From NCBI GenBank assembly GCA_022036555.1, contig CM039140.1, positions 26,679,843 through 26,743,842 on the forward strand: a stretch of DNA of 64,000 nt. Reading direction: 5' to 3'. Under the pieces are notes generated by a model. The model did not search any database, had not been told where the DNA came from, and saw only the letters and a list, made by a program, of their open reading frames with translations. Of the stretch, positions 11,067-20,841 are shown piece after piece. Source of the DNA: Microstegium vimineum (Eukaryota > Streptophyta > Magnoliopsida > Poales > Poaceae). The translations under genes were made by a program, and so were the position numbers. Within the stretch, counting starts at the first letter, position 1, and the number at the start of each line of letters is the position of its first letter.

Positions 11067-12605
11067 AGCTACACAAGCTAAAAGAGATAAGCTACTCTAC
11101 TTTGCAAGAATGTAAGAAAAGCTAGAGTTAGGAGGGTTATACCAACGTGGAGAGTAGCAACCAATAGATATCCGATGAATGGCCAAACACAATAGGAATC
11201 CTTGGTGACAATTTGACACAATGATTTTTACCGAGGTTCACTTGTTTGCCATCAAGCTACTCCTCGTTGTAGAGAATCACCCACTTGGAGGTTCACATGC
11301 TAATTGGCAATCAAAACCAAACCCGTCACTAGGTGCCGCACAACCAACACAAGATGGGGTTCCCCAAGCTACAAGCAATGCACTAGAGATACCTTTTGCA
11401 AACTCCCGTGGGGTAGGTTCAAGAACCCCTCACAATCCACCGATCGGAGCCGGAGACAAACACCTTCCTCCGCTCAACGATCCTCATCGCACCAAGCCGT
11501 CTAGGAGGTGGCAACCTCCAAGAATAACAAGAGCTCTGCGATGACGACGATCACCAAGTGCCACTAGTATGCAATCAAAGAGCAATGCACTTGGATTCAC
11601 TCAATCTCTCATGAATATGTCAATTATGTCAAGAGGATGAGTGGTGGAAGCTATCTCAAGCAAGCACAAGTGTGTGAGTGAAGTAGGGGTGCAAGAGGTT
11701 TGCCAAAGGGCCAGCCATACCACCTTATATAGCTACCACCCATACACTAGCCGTTTCCACCCAAAAACAGCCTCTTTGTGTACCTCCGGACGCACAAGAC
11801 ATAGGGGGTCCGGACCATCAACCGTGTCTGAACCCATCACCAGCCGAGGGCCAATGGCTCTGCTTGAGCCTCCGGACGCGCGCAATATGCTGTTTAGACC
11901 AATGGCCGCGCGTCCAGTCAGCCTTCCATTCAAATGGTCATATTCCCGCGTGCACCGCTGCTTGACACGTGGCTCCGGACGCACGCAACAGTGCGGGTCT
12001 AGACCAACGCCTCCAGCGTCCGGACCCTATGCAGAGAGGGTCCAGAGAGACACTTTCCTCCGGACGCTTGTCCGGAGTTCACCGTCCGGACATCACTTAG
12101 CGTCTGGACCTCCTGCCAGAACGATACAGAGAGCTCCACACTTAGCGTCCAGACCTCTCTTCTCAGCCGAGCCGACCTAGGGTATGCTTCTGGACGCACA
12201 CGCGTTAGTCCGGACAGTCACAACCCTAGCGTCCGGACCTCTGTCCGGAGCTCCTTCTTGCTGCCAAACACTTCTCCATCTTTTCCCAAGCTTCCAAGAG
12301 CCAACACTAAGTGATCCCAGCACTTGTGCACATGTTGTTAGCTTTTAGTTCACAATTATCTTGGAATTAGTTGGTTCTCCTCACTAGTTCAATTTGATTT
12401 TAATGCAATGCATATGAACCTAGTGGCACATGATAACCGTAATCACACTCAAGAGCTCCTTCCTTGATAGTTAGCTATCTATCCTAAATGTGATCACATC
12501 CTCTATGATGTCTTGATCACCAAACTGAAAAGGATTCCTATTTCACCTTTGCCTTGAATTCCTTTTCCATTTCCTCCACCATGCTAGAGCTTATGCAATC
12601 CATAC
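11067..12605 (-). repeat. SIRE/Maximus-like Copia LTR L1, first part
   Basis: Aligns with 48180-49800 (L2) and 53265-54301 (L3), for example gctactctactttgcaag and gttataccaacgtggagagtagc. The left end is cut off by the outer LTR ending at 11066. On minus, a TATA box lies around 11725-11732. Between 11780 and 12250 it holds about a dozen degenerate TCCGGA palindromes. The LTR resumes at 26498 after the nested solo LTR (TSD catac at 12601-12605 and 26493-26497). In element orientation this is the 3' LTR of SIRE-1. Confidence 0.85.
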
Positions 12606-13068
12606 TGTAACACCCACAAACTTGCATTTTTTTAAAAATAGATTAAAAATTGTGTTAAATGCATTTTTGTGAACATTACCACATAGGAAAAGTAATTAAG
12701 GATTTCATAAAATAAAATTATCCCAAATAGGAACATGATTGTTGCATTCATGCTGGTGCATAGAATTTTGTGTTGCTCTTACAATTTCAAATTAGAAATT
12801 CAATTGGTGTTTGAAAATGGTTTGAATTTTTGAAAAACGAAAATTGGAAAAACATTTCCCTCCTTCTCTCCCTCGCTTACTCCACTTTGGCCCGAGGCCT
12901 CTTCCCCCGCCCCAGCCCAGTTCCCTCCCCCTCTCTTCCTCCTGTTCGGTTGGGCTTCATCCCGGCACAAACTGCGCTGGCCCAGTCACTCCCGCACCAC
13001 AGCTCTCTCTCCCCCGCTGACGAACCGGTCCCACCTGTCGGTTCCTTCTCCCTCCCTTCCTTCTTCTC

Positions 13069-16000
13069 TATAACACCCTAAATTTTTGCATTTTTCCAAA
13101 ATAGATTAAAAGTAAATTGAATTGCATTTTGGGTGGACATTCAAGCATAGGAAAATTAAATAAAGATTTCATAAAATAAAATTATCTCAACTAGAGACAT
13201 TGTTGTTGCATTCATGCTGGTGCATAACATTTTGTGTTGATTGGATTTTGCAGAATTCAAATTTGAATTCAAAAGTTCTTTTGAAAAGGTGTTTGGAAAT
13301 CCAAAAAATAAAAGAAAAACATTTCATCCCTCCCTAACCCTATCTGGCCCGAGGCCTGTTTCCCTCCCTCGGCCCAACCTCCCCCTCTCTCTCTGTTGGG
13401 CCAGCTGTCCAGCAGGCCGGCCCAGTTCCCCTTCCCCGCACCACAGCCCTCCCTCTCTCACTGACAGAACCGCCCCACCGGTCAGCTCTCCTCTCCCCCA
13501 CTGACAAACCTGCCCTACTTGTCAGTCTCTCCTCCCTCACTTTCCTTCTTCTCCCTCCCTCCTTCCCGCTCTGTCGCGCCGGCACCTCTCGTCGCCGAGC
13601 CCGAATCGGGGTAGAAGATCCCCCTCCCTTTCCTTCGCCGACTCAGAACCATGGCAGGTCCAGCTAAGCGCCGCACCGCCGCCTCCCTTTCCCTTTTTCC
13701 CTTCCCTCTTCTTTCCTTCTGACGCCGCCGCCTGCCATCCTCGCCGAGCTTGAATCCGAGCTGGAAATCCCCCTTTCCTTCCCTGCGGTGCTCCCAGAGC
13801 TATAAAAGCTCGTCCCCCGCACCCCTTTCGCCCTACAACCGCCCCTCGGAGCCTTGCAGACGCTCAGAGCCGCCGCACCCGAGTTCCGCGCCGCCGCCGT
13901 CGTTCCACCGTGGGCGAGTCTCTCTGTTCTGCCCGTTTCCTTTCCAAGCTTCGCACCGTGGTGAGTGGAGTCCCCCGACACCGCCAATCCCCTCCTCTCT
14001 CTCTGTCTCTCCCGATTGGGCTCTATCCGCCGTTGCCATCGTTGCAGAGCCGCTGCGCCGCGTGGTCACCGCGTTCCCGTGCTTAATCGAGTCAACCGAG
14101 TGCCCCACCGTGTTCGCCACCTTCTCCTCTTTCTTCCCGACCCGGTTGCGTTGAGTTTCGTGCTCTGAATCCTCGGATCGCCCCGCGCCGCCGCAGTCCG
14201 GCCATGGCGCCACCGCGTCTCCAACTCCGGCCGCCGAGCGCCGCCACCTACCCCCTCTGTTCTAATCTATATCGTCCGTTTCTAATCGGACGCACCACAG
14301 AGCCCGATACCGGTTCGTTTGTCAGATTTACAAATTCAACCCCGCCCTTTTCTAAGTCTAAACCCGCGGTCCAGAGGCGTATTCCTTTGTTACGCTTTCT
14401 GTTCTGGAAAACGTAATTCCTCTCGGTTCTGTTTTAATTCAAAAATAAAAAGGAAAATTCTATTTACAGTTTTGCCACTCTATTTCAAATGCTTATAAAT
14501 TGCTCATTTTAAATCCAAATCGCTCCGTTCAAGTTGCGTTAGATCCGTATTTTTATGCTCTATCCAGTAGTATAGATTTCATCTATGTTAATTACTTTTG
14601 AAAATCAAATAAAATTAATTCCGTAATGCTTTAATCTTGCTCTTTTCAAAATCCCATTTAATTCATATACTTTCCGTTATAGCTCCGTTTTTCGTGATTC
14701 AAGCGTCTTTGTGACCGTAGTGATACGTAGATTTGTTTTATAAAGTTTTCCTTTTGTTTTATTATGTTTGGTGTACTGTTCTAATCTATAGCCTTTGTTG
14801 CTTGCATGTTATGCCTCTGCGTGATTGCGTGCGATGTGATGATCGAGTACAGACGGTGAGCACTACGTGGGTGTCCAGGAGTTTTGCTTTGAGCAGGAGC
14901 AGCAGCAGGAACCCTTTGAGCAAGGCAAGTATTATATCGGATCTTCCTTGATGTCCTAGTAATGAAGTTTTTCTAATAAAATCATATGCATGTGTCTAAT
15001 ACTGTTACCATAGGAATTACCTAGATTTGATTACCTCTATCCTTGAAATCCTATGGGTTACTTTTGCATATGGGTAGTTATTGCTAGTGCTTCTCTTTAA
15101 TAAGCATGATCCTTCATTCTTGATTAATGATTACATGAAATGATGAAGCAAAACTTGACTTTTTAGTAACATGGATCTAGGACCCCTATCTGTCAGCAAA
15201 AGTTGGGACATACAGTACAACCATGAGGGCTATATGGCTCTGGTTTTAGTTCAGTATTAGGGTCACTCTCTCGCATGCGGCAGTTCACGAAAGTTGCCAT
15301 TGCCGAGCGGTTGCGGGGCGGCTGGAGTGGGGACCGCTGCGTGTGTGTACCATCCCGGGGCTCCTATATACCCCTTGCCCGTGGATCCGTACTGTCTGTG
15401 GTATGTCAGCGAACCCCTTTTAAAGACTTCATAGTGTTCCCTGCCCGCTCACCTCGGAAGTGTTAAGGGAGTCATGATCCCGGGGCATTTGGGCAAACAC
15501 GACTCACGGGTAAAGTGTACAAACTCTGCAGAGTGTTAAAAACTATCATGATAGCCGTGCTCATGGACACGAGCGGCCCGGAAAACTCACAGAACACTTT
15601 GGTTACTTGTTGTTTACCTTTATGAATCACTTTATCATAATATTATGTTACTTGTTCATTTGTTTACTTGATCATGCAATTTAATTTGGGGACTTAAGCA
15701 TAACTTTGATCTACCACATATAAAGATTTGTTACATATTAAAATGCTTACCGCAGTAAACCCGTGTCATACTATTTGAGCCTCATGAACCCCATATATAC
15801 TTGTTGAGTACGAAAGTACTTACGCTTGTCTTCTTTCTTTTCAATAATTGGATAAAAATCTCGGATGGGTACCAGATTACCAGAGTTATGAGGAGTATCT
15901 AGAGGACTTCTAGGTTTGGGGTCAACCAGTTGACGTCCCTGTGCTATGGAGCTTCGCGAGAGTTATCTTATTTCTGTTGTTTTGTAATAGACATTATTTA

Positions 16001-16133
16001 AATACTTGTTCGCTATGTATTAAACACTTGTGATGATACAGTTTTGATAATTTGTTGGCTTATGTGTGTGACTGATCTCTGGGCACACATAAGATTATTG
16101 CATCCCGTTTTGTCTTTAAAACTGGGTGTGACA
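13069..16133 (+). repeat. 5' LTR of Tekay-like element
   Basis: Begins TATAACACCC (TG mutated to TA) and ends GGGTGTGACA. C-rich first kilobase, TATA box ATAAA inside the palindrome gagctataaaagctc (13797-13811), then an AT-rich stretch. An exon-like acidic island at 14841-14930 is followed by a further AT-rich stretch and a second conserved short frame near 15875-15912. With the TATA at 13801, more than 2.2 kb of the LTR would lie in R-U5, unusually long. Confidence 0.93.
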
Positions 16134-16136
16134 GAT

Positions 16137-16148
16137 TGGTATCAGAGC
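16137..16148 (+). other. Primer-binding site, initiator Met-tRNA (Tekay-like element)
   Basis: tggtatcagagc, three bases after the LTR end. A perfect match to the usual plant initiator-Met primer sequence, confirming the plus orientation. Confidence 0.93.
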
Positions 16149-16287
16149 TGTGTTGACTGTAGAACGCAAACCTAAATAGAATTGGTTCTTAGGAATGCTC
16201 TTTTCATGCTTTTATACCTTGTTATTATTTGTTAAAACTATTACTCATCTCAAAATTATATTACCTGGATTCTAACTTAGTCCTCGT

Positions 16288-16303
16288 CTTTGCTTTTCTA
16301 TAG
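16288..16303 (+). promoter_or_regulatory. 3' splice site directly before the ORF1 ATG
   Basis: The pyrimidine tract tctttgcttttctatag ends in AG at 16302-16303 and the ATG follows at once. This is a canonical acceptor context. It suggests that the leader transcribed from the LTR is spliced to ATGGCC. The donor is not fixed; the GC-type donor of the LTR island (caag|gcaagt near 14924) is one candidate. Confidence 0.5.
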
Positions 16304-17076
16304 ATGGCCCGCAACAAGCAGACTGCTCGCAAGTCCACTCGTCCCCCGCCGAAGTTCGTGCCAATGGAGCCCCGTGAGGAGGACGAAGAAGAACCCAAGA
16401 AGAGAGCTCTGAGAATAGCCGTTCCAGGACTCCCTTTGACAAGAACAGCCGCTCCAAGACTCCGTCTGGTGGTTCCAAAGTTGGTGAAGGACGCTTAGGA
16501 TGGACCAAGCACTTCCACTTCAAGGAGGGAGACGATGAGGACTACTACCATGGCTTGCTGAAGAAGACGTTGGAGGACCACTACTCCGACTGGAAGACCG
16601 AGGTGAAGTACATGTGCTACGAGAACAAGCACTTCCAGGACCCCTCCTTCTGGAAGTGTACCCTCTACGTCTGCATCAGGAAGGACGCCACACAGTCGTG
16701 GCAAGTGGAGGCCGTCTATGAGCCTAAGATCAGCCGTGCCAACATGATGGAGTGTATGGAGGATGCAGCTCACATGGCCCTCTTCGATCTTCGTGCTCAT
16801 TGTCGTAACCGCATGATGGAGGACAAGTACCGGCACCTTCCCTTTGAGACCCGTGAGGGATGGTCCATGTTTGAGGCGAAGGATGGTTATGATGACGTCA
16901 CCAAGGTGATGATCGACTTTGCTCATGAGCTGATGCAGCAGGTCGAGGTGCTGACTGATGAGCATGGTGGCCAGTGCAAGCTACTCAATAGAGCCCGTGC
17001 AGAGAATGACGAGCTCAGAGGATGCCTGAAGATGCCCAAGTTCCATCAGAAGCTTGCCCCAGTTTTCCTTCCATAG
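16304..17076 (+). pseudogene. Accessory ORF with histone H3-tail-like N-terminus, in the gag position
   Basis: A true ATG at 16304 opens MARNKQTARKST, identical to the first 12 residues of histone H3 except Asn for Thr at H3 position 3, so K4, the QTARKS motif around K9, and S10 are all kept. Then follow a Pro-rich and acidic stretch (PREEDEEE), after which the frame stops at 16498. A second frame carries on with SR-rich sequence (SRSRTPFDKNSRSKTP) and a Trp- and Tyr-rich domain (HFHFKEGDDEDYYHG to about 17040) that ends with a probable short coiled coil. The two parts read as one protein of about 257 residues with a single frameshift near 16385-16410. An AATAAA at 17097-17102 lies just after the stop. 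I do not recognise the folded domain. It is not Gag: no capsid pattern and no CCHC knuckle. Role unknown; chromatin mimicry is an inference. Confidence 0.7.
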
Positions 17077-17450
17077 GATGAGTACCACCTTGATGTAATA
17101 AAACGCTAGCAGCGAAAGTTGAGTCGAGTCTTGTCGTGTCTTGTGAACTTGGTTTCATTATATGGTTTTTTATTATGTTTATGAGTGATTTGGAGTTTTT
17201 TAATGAGTGCTGGAACATTTTGGGCATGTCCACAATTTCCTTAGTTAAAGACATATAAGTTTGATATAAATAAAAATGCTAGCGGGTGGGTTATCCTGTT
17301 GTCTATCTTGCTGTTTTTCTGGAGCAGTCAGTAATCTTTCGGTTGTATCTCAAAGATGGTTCGTCCAATGATCATGAAATTTATATGGAAACAACTAGAC
17401 TTCAGTACCTTTCCAATGCATCTTGAATTACGTTCATACCTGTTCTGGTT
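17077..17450 (+). other. Non-coding gap between accessory ORF and protease
   Basis: About 370 bp, AT-rich, with AATAAA-type signals at 17097-17102 and around 17266-17272. It reads like a 3' untranslated region followed by an intron-like stretch. The expected Gag coding sequence is absent, and the protease frame that follows has no nearby ATG (the open frame begins with TTG). Confidence 0.7.
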
Positions 17451-17452
17451 TG

Positions 17453-18481
17453 GGAGATATGGCAGATACTGCACAAGAGACTCCTAAGGTTATGATGGGT
17501 ACGTTCAGCATCAACTCTATCCCCGCTACTATACTTTTTGATTCTGGAGCTTCGCATTCTTTCATTTCTCAAGCTTTTTTTAGAATGCATGATCTTTTGT
17601 TGCGCACCATGAAAACCCCCATAACAGTAAGTTCACTGGGAGGATTTTTGACTGCAAATCACTATAGTCCTTCGGTTAGTGTGCTTCTAAGGGGGGTAGC
17701 CTTTGAGGTTGAACCTATCAAGCTGAGAACAGCTGGTATTGATCTGATACTGGGACTAGATTGGATGAAACGATACAAGGCAGTGATTCAGTGCCAAGAG
17801 AAGGTTGTTGTTCTGACATCACCTACAGGGGATAGAATCAGTGTGGAAGTTGTTTTGAAAGCTTCGCTGACAGCTACTGTGAATCAACTGAATGATGATG
17901 ATCGTGAATATGAATCAGTTGTTGATGAGTTCCCGGATGTTTTCCCCGATGACTTGCCAGGTATGCCACCCGACCGCGACATTGAATTTCTTATTGAGCT
18001 TTTGCCTGGTACTGCACCTATTGCTAAGCGTCCATATAGGATGGGGGTTAATGAGTTAGAAGGACTTAAGAAACAGTTGCAGGAGTTACAAGAAAAGGGT
18101 TTCATACGTCCTAGTTCCTCACCTTGGGGAGCTCCGGTGATCTTTGTTGATAAGAAAGATGGTACACAACAGATGTGTGTGGATTACCGTTCGCTTAATG
18201 AGGTAACTATCAAGAACAAATGCCCTTTACCAAGGATTGATGACTTGTTTGATCAGTTGAAAGGAGCTTGTGTGTTCTTTAGGAAATATCTTCGATCGGG
18301 ATATCACCAGTTGAAGATCCGTGCCTCTGACATACCCAAGACTGCATTTACTACAAGATATGGGCTATATGAGTACACTGTGATGTCGTTTGGGTTAACC
18401 AATGCACCTGTCTACTTTATGTACCTAATGAATAAGGTGTTTATTGGAGTTTCTGGACAAGTTTGTGGTAGTGTTCATTGA
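17453..18481 (+). pseudogene. Gypsy protease and RT N-terminal part
   Basis: Retropepsin-like protease with LFDSGASHSFIS and the GLDWMKRY motif. A linker with DEFPDVFPDDLPGMPPDRDIEF leads into the RT start (YRMGVNELEGLKKQLQELQEKGFIRPSSSPWGAPVIFVDKKDG, MCVDYRSLNEVTIKNKCPLPRIDDL), here named by motif only. Reading breaks after NAPVYFMYLMNKVF at about 18441 because of one extra T. The frame has no ATG upstream and would need to be made as part of a larger polyprotein or by reinitiation. Confidence 0.9.
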
Positions 18482-18833
18482 TGACATTCTAGTCTACTCC
18501 AAGAATGAGGAAGAACATGCAGAACATCTCAGGTTGGTCTTGCAGAAGCTTAGAGAACATCAGTTATATGCTAAAAGGAGCAAGTGTGAGTTTTGGTTGA
18601 AGGAAGTGTTGTTCCTAGGTCATGTTATATCCAATGGAGGAATAGCAATGGATCCGAGTAAGGTGGCAGATGTAGTGAATTGGAATCCACCTACCAGTGT
18701 GACTGAGATTCGTAGTTTCCTTGGATTGGCTGGTTACTACAGGAGGTTCATTGAAGGTTTCTCCAAGCTTGCTAAACCAATGACTGCTTTGTTAGAGAAG
18801 AATGCTAAGTTTGTATGGTCCGAGAAGTGTTAG
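18444..18833 (+). pseudogene. Gypsy RT catalytic and thumb part
   Basis: Continues the RT after the one-base frameshift: EFLDKFVVVFIDDILVYSK carries the catalytic FIDD box, followed by the CEFWLKEVLFLGHVIS and FLGLAGYYRRFIEGFSKLAKP motifs. It ends at a TAG in WSEKC-stop-VNFEELKK, where a CAG-to-TAG change explains the stop. Confidence 0.9.
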
Positions 18834-19510
18834 GTTAACTTTGAAGAGTTGAAGAAGCGGTTAACCACAGCGCCAGTGTTGATTTTGCCAGACCTGAACA
18901 AGAGTTTCTCCATATATTGTGATGCATCTCGCTTGGGTCTTGGTTGTGTGCTTATGCAAGAAGGCAGAGTGGTTGCTTATGCATCAAGGCAGTTAAGAAA
19001 GCACGAGTGGAATTATCCTACACATGACTTGGAGTTAGCAGCTGTGGTACATGCACTGAAAATTTGGAGACACTACTTGATTGGTCACAAGAGTGATATT
19101 TACACGGATCACAAGAGTCTGAAGTACATTTTCACCCAGTCAGATCTGAACTTGAGGCAACGCCGTTGGTTGGAATTGATCAAGGACTATGATTTGGAGG
19201 TCCATTATCACCCTAGAAAGGCGAATGTTGTGGCAGATGCTCTCAGTAGGAAAAGTTATGCCAATGAAATACACCTGGATATACAGTCTAAAGAGTTGTG
19301 TGCTCAGTTAGCGCATCTCAACTTGGGTTTTGTTGTTAACTCTATGGAATTAGTTTTGGAACCAACTCTGGAACAGGAGATACGCAAGGGTCAGTTGGAA
19401 GATGAGAAACTGAAAGAGATTGCTGAGAATATCGTGATTGGTAGGGCACCAGGTTTCAGTCTGGATGACAATGGTACCCTTTTGTTTGGTAAGGGTTATG
19501 TGTACCTAGA
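18834..19510 (+). pseudogene. Gypsy RNase H and connection
   Basis: In frame with the preceding segment after the TAG. RNase H residues are visible: YCDASRLGLGCVLMQ (D), HDLELAAVVHALKIWRHYL (E), YTDHKSLKYIF (D) and VVADALSRK (final D). RNase H removes the RNA template during cDNA synthesis. The frame ends at a one-base shift near 19500, just before the integrase. Confidence 0.9.
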
Positions 19511-20281
19511 GTGAAGGAGATCCGTGAGACAATTCTGCGAGAGGCTCATGACTCAGCTTACTCTATACACCCGGGAAGTACCAAGATGTACCTGGATTTG
19601 AAGGAGAAGTATTGGTGGTATGGTCTAAAACGAGATGTTGCAGAGTATGTGGCAGTGTGTGATACATGTCAGAGAGTTAAGGCAGAACACCAGAGACTGG
19701 CAGGATTGTTACAACCGATGAAAATTCCAGAGTGGAAATGGGAAGAAGTTGGTATGGACTTCATAGTGGGTTTGCCTCGCACTCAAAGTGGTTATGACTC
19801 GATCTGGGTAATTGTGGATCGGTTGACAAAAGTTGCTCACTTCTTGCCAGTCAGGACCACCTACACCGGAGCCAAGTTGGCAGAGTTGTACATGGAAAAG
19901 ATAGTGTGTATGCATGGTGTTCCTAAAAAGATTGTGTCAGATAGAGGTACTCAGTTCACGTCACACTTCTGGCAGATGATTCATAGGTCTCTTGGAACCA
20001 AGCTGAACTTCAGTATAGCCTATCACCCGCAGACAGATGGTCAGACAGAGAGAACCAACCAGATATTGGAAGATATGTTAAGAGCTTGTGCACTGCAGAA
20101 TGGGACTAGTTGGGACAAGAGTTTGCCGTACGCTGAGTTCTCGTATAACAACAGTTACCAGAACAGTTTAAAGATGGCACCGTTTGAGGCGTTATATGGA
20201 AGAAAATGCAGAACCCCTTTATTCTGGAATCAGACAGGAGAAAGCCAAGTGTTTTGGACCGGATGTGTTGAAAAGTGCAGA
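19511..20281 (+). pseudogene. Gypsy integrase (HHCC and DDE core)
   Basis: The zinc-binding HHCC domain (AHDSAYSIHPG...CDTCQRVK) and the catalytic core (MDFIVGLP, VSDRGTQFTS, QTERTNQILEDMLRAC) carry all three acidic residues. It is preceded by the short frame break near 19500 and followed by an extra T in the run at 20252-20255, which throws the frame before the C-terminal domain. Confidence 0.92.
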
Positions 20282-20795
20282 GGAACAGGTATGGACTATC
20301 AGAGAGAACTTGAAAGTTGGACAGTCTCGACAGAAGAGTTATGCTGACACCCGCAGAAGAGATTTGGCTTTCAAAGTAGGTGACTATGTCTATCTAAAAG
20401 TGTCACCTATGAGAAGCGTAAAGAGGTTCAATATGAAGGGTAAGTTAGCACCCAGATACGTTGGTCCCTTCAGGATAGTGGAACGGCGTGGAGAAGTGGC
20501 TTATCAGCTGGAGTTACCTGAGAATTTAGCAGGGGTACATGATGTGTTTCACGTGTCACAGCTGAAAAAGTGTTTGCGTGTGCCAGAGGAGCAGATACCG
20601 TTGGAAGAGTTAGCAGCTAAGGAGGACCTCACCTATGAGGAATACCCAATAAAGATCTTGGAAACGGCCGAAAGAGTCACGAGGAGCCGAGTCATTCGTA
20701 TGTGCAAAGTTCAGTGAAATCGGTATTCAGTGGATGAGGCAACTTGGGAAAGAGAAGAGGATCTGAAAAGGACATACCCGCAGTTGCTTGAGTGA
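20256..20795 (+). pseudogene. Integrase C-terminal domain and chromodomain
   Basis: After the frameshift: AQSRQKSYAD-like segment (seen as QSRQKSYADTRRRDL), the GPFRIVERRGEVAYQLELP motif typical of gypsy integrase ends, and HDVFHVSQLKKC. It finishes in a chromodomain-like module (YPIKILETAERVTRSRVIR, CKVQ, then RYSVDEATWEREEDL), with an in-frame TGA at 20715-20717 where Trp is expected. Chromodomains of this class steer integration toward H3K9-methylated chromatin (known for chromoviruses). Stop codon of the ancestral frame at 20793-20795. Confidence 0.88.
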
Positions 20796-20827
20796 GTACC
20801 AGCTGAATCTCGGGACGAGATTCCTTT

Positions 20828-20841
20828 AAGGGGGGTAGATT
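20828..20841 (+). other. Polypurine tract of Tekay-like element
   Basis: aaggggggtagatt directly before the 3' LTR start at 20842. Confidence 0.85.

Noticed and set aside
11067..11100. True start of SIRE LTR L1
   Set aside because: L2 and L3 show about 260-270 bp more LTR to the left, so L1 is truncated by the outer LTR ending at 11066.
13750..14213. Ser/Pro-rich and Arg-rich frames in the first kilobase of the Tekay-like LTRs (also 21572-21985, 24123-24626, 50120-50737, 54517-55582)
   Set aside because: Chance frames in GC-rich promoter sequence; positions and frames are not the same among the LTR copies.
16137..16148. tRNA-Met gene
   Set aside because: Only a 12-base complement of the tRNA 3' end is present, as expected for a primer site.
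16304..16500. A histone H3 gene
   Set aside because: Only the first 12 residues match H3. The GGKAPRK continuation and the histone fold are absent, and the ORF lies inside an LTR element.
16495..16965. 156-residue minus-strand frame rich in Val/Leu/His
   Set aside because: Antisense shadow of the accessory ORF; no domain and no ATG context.
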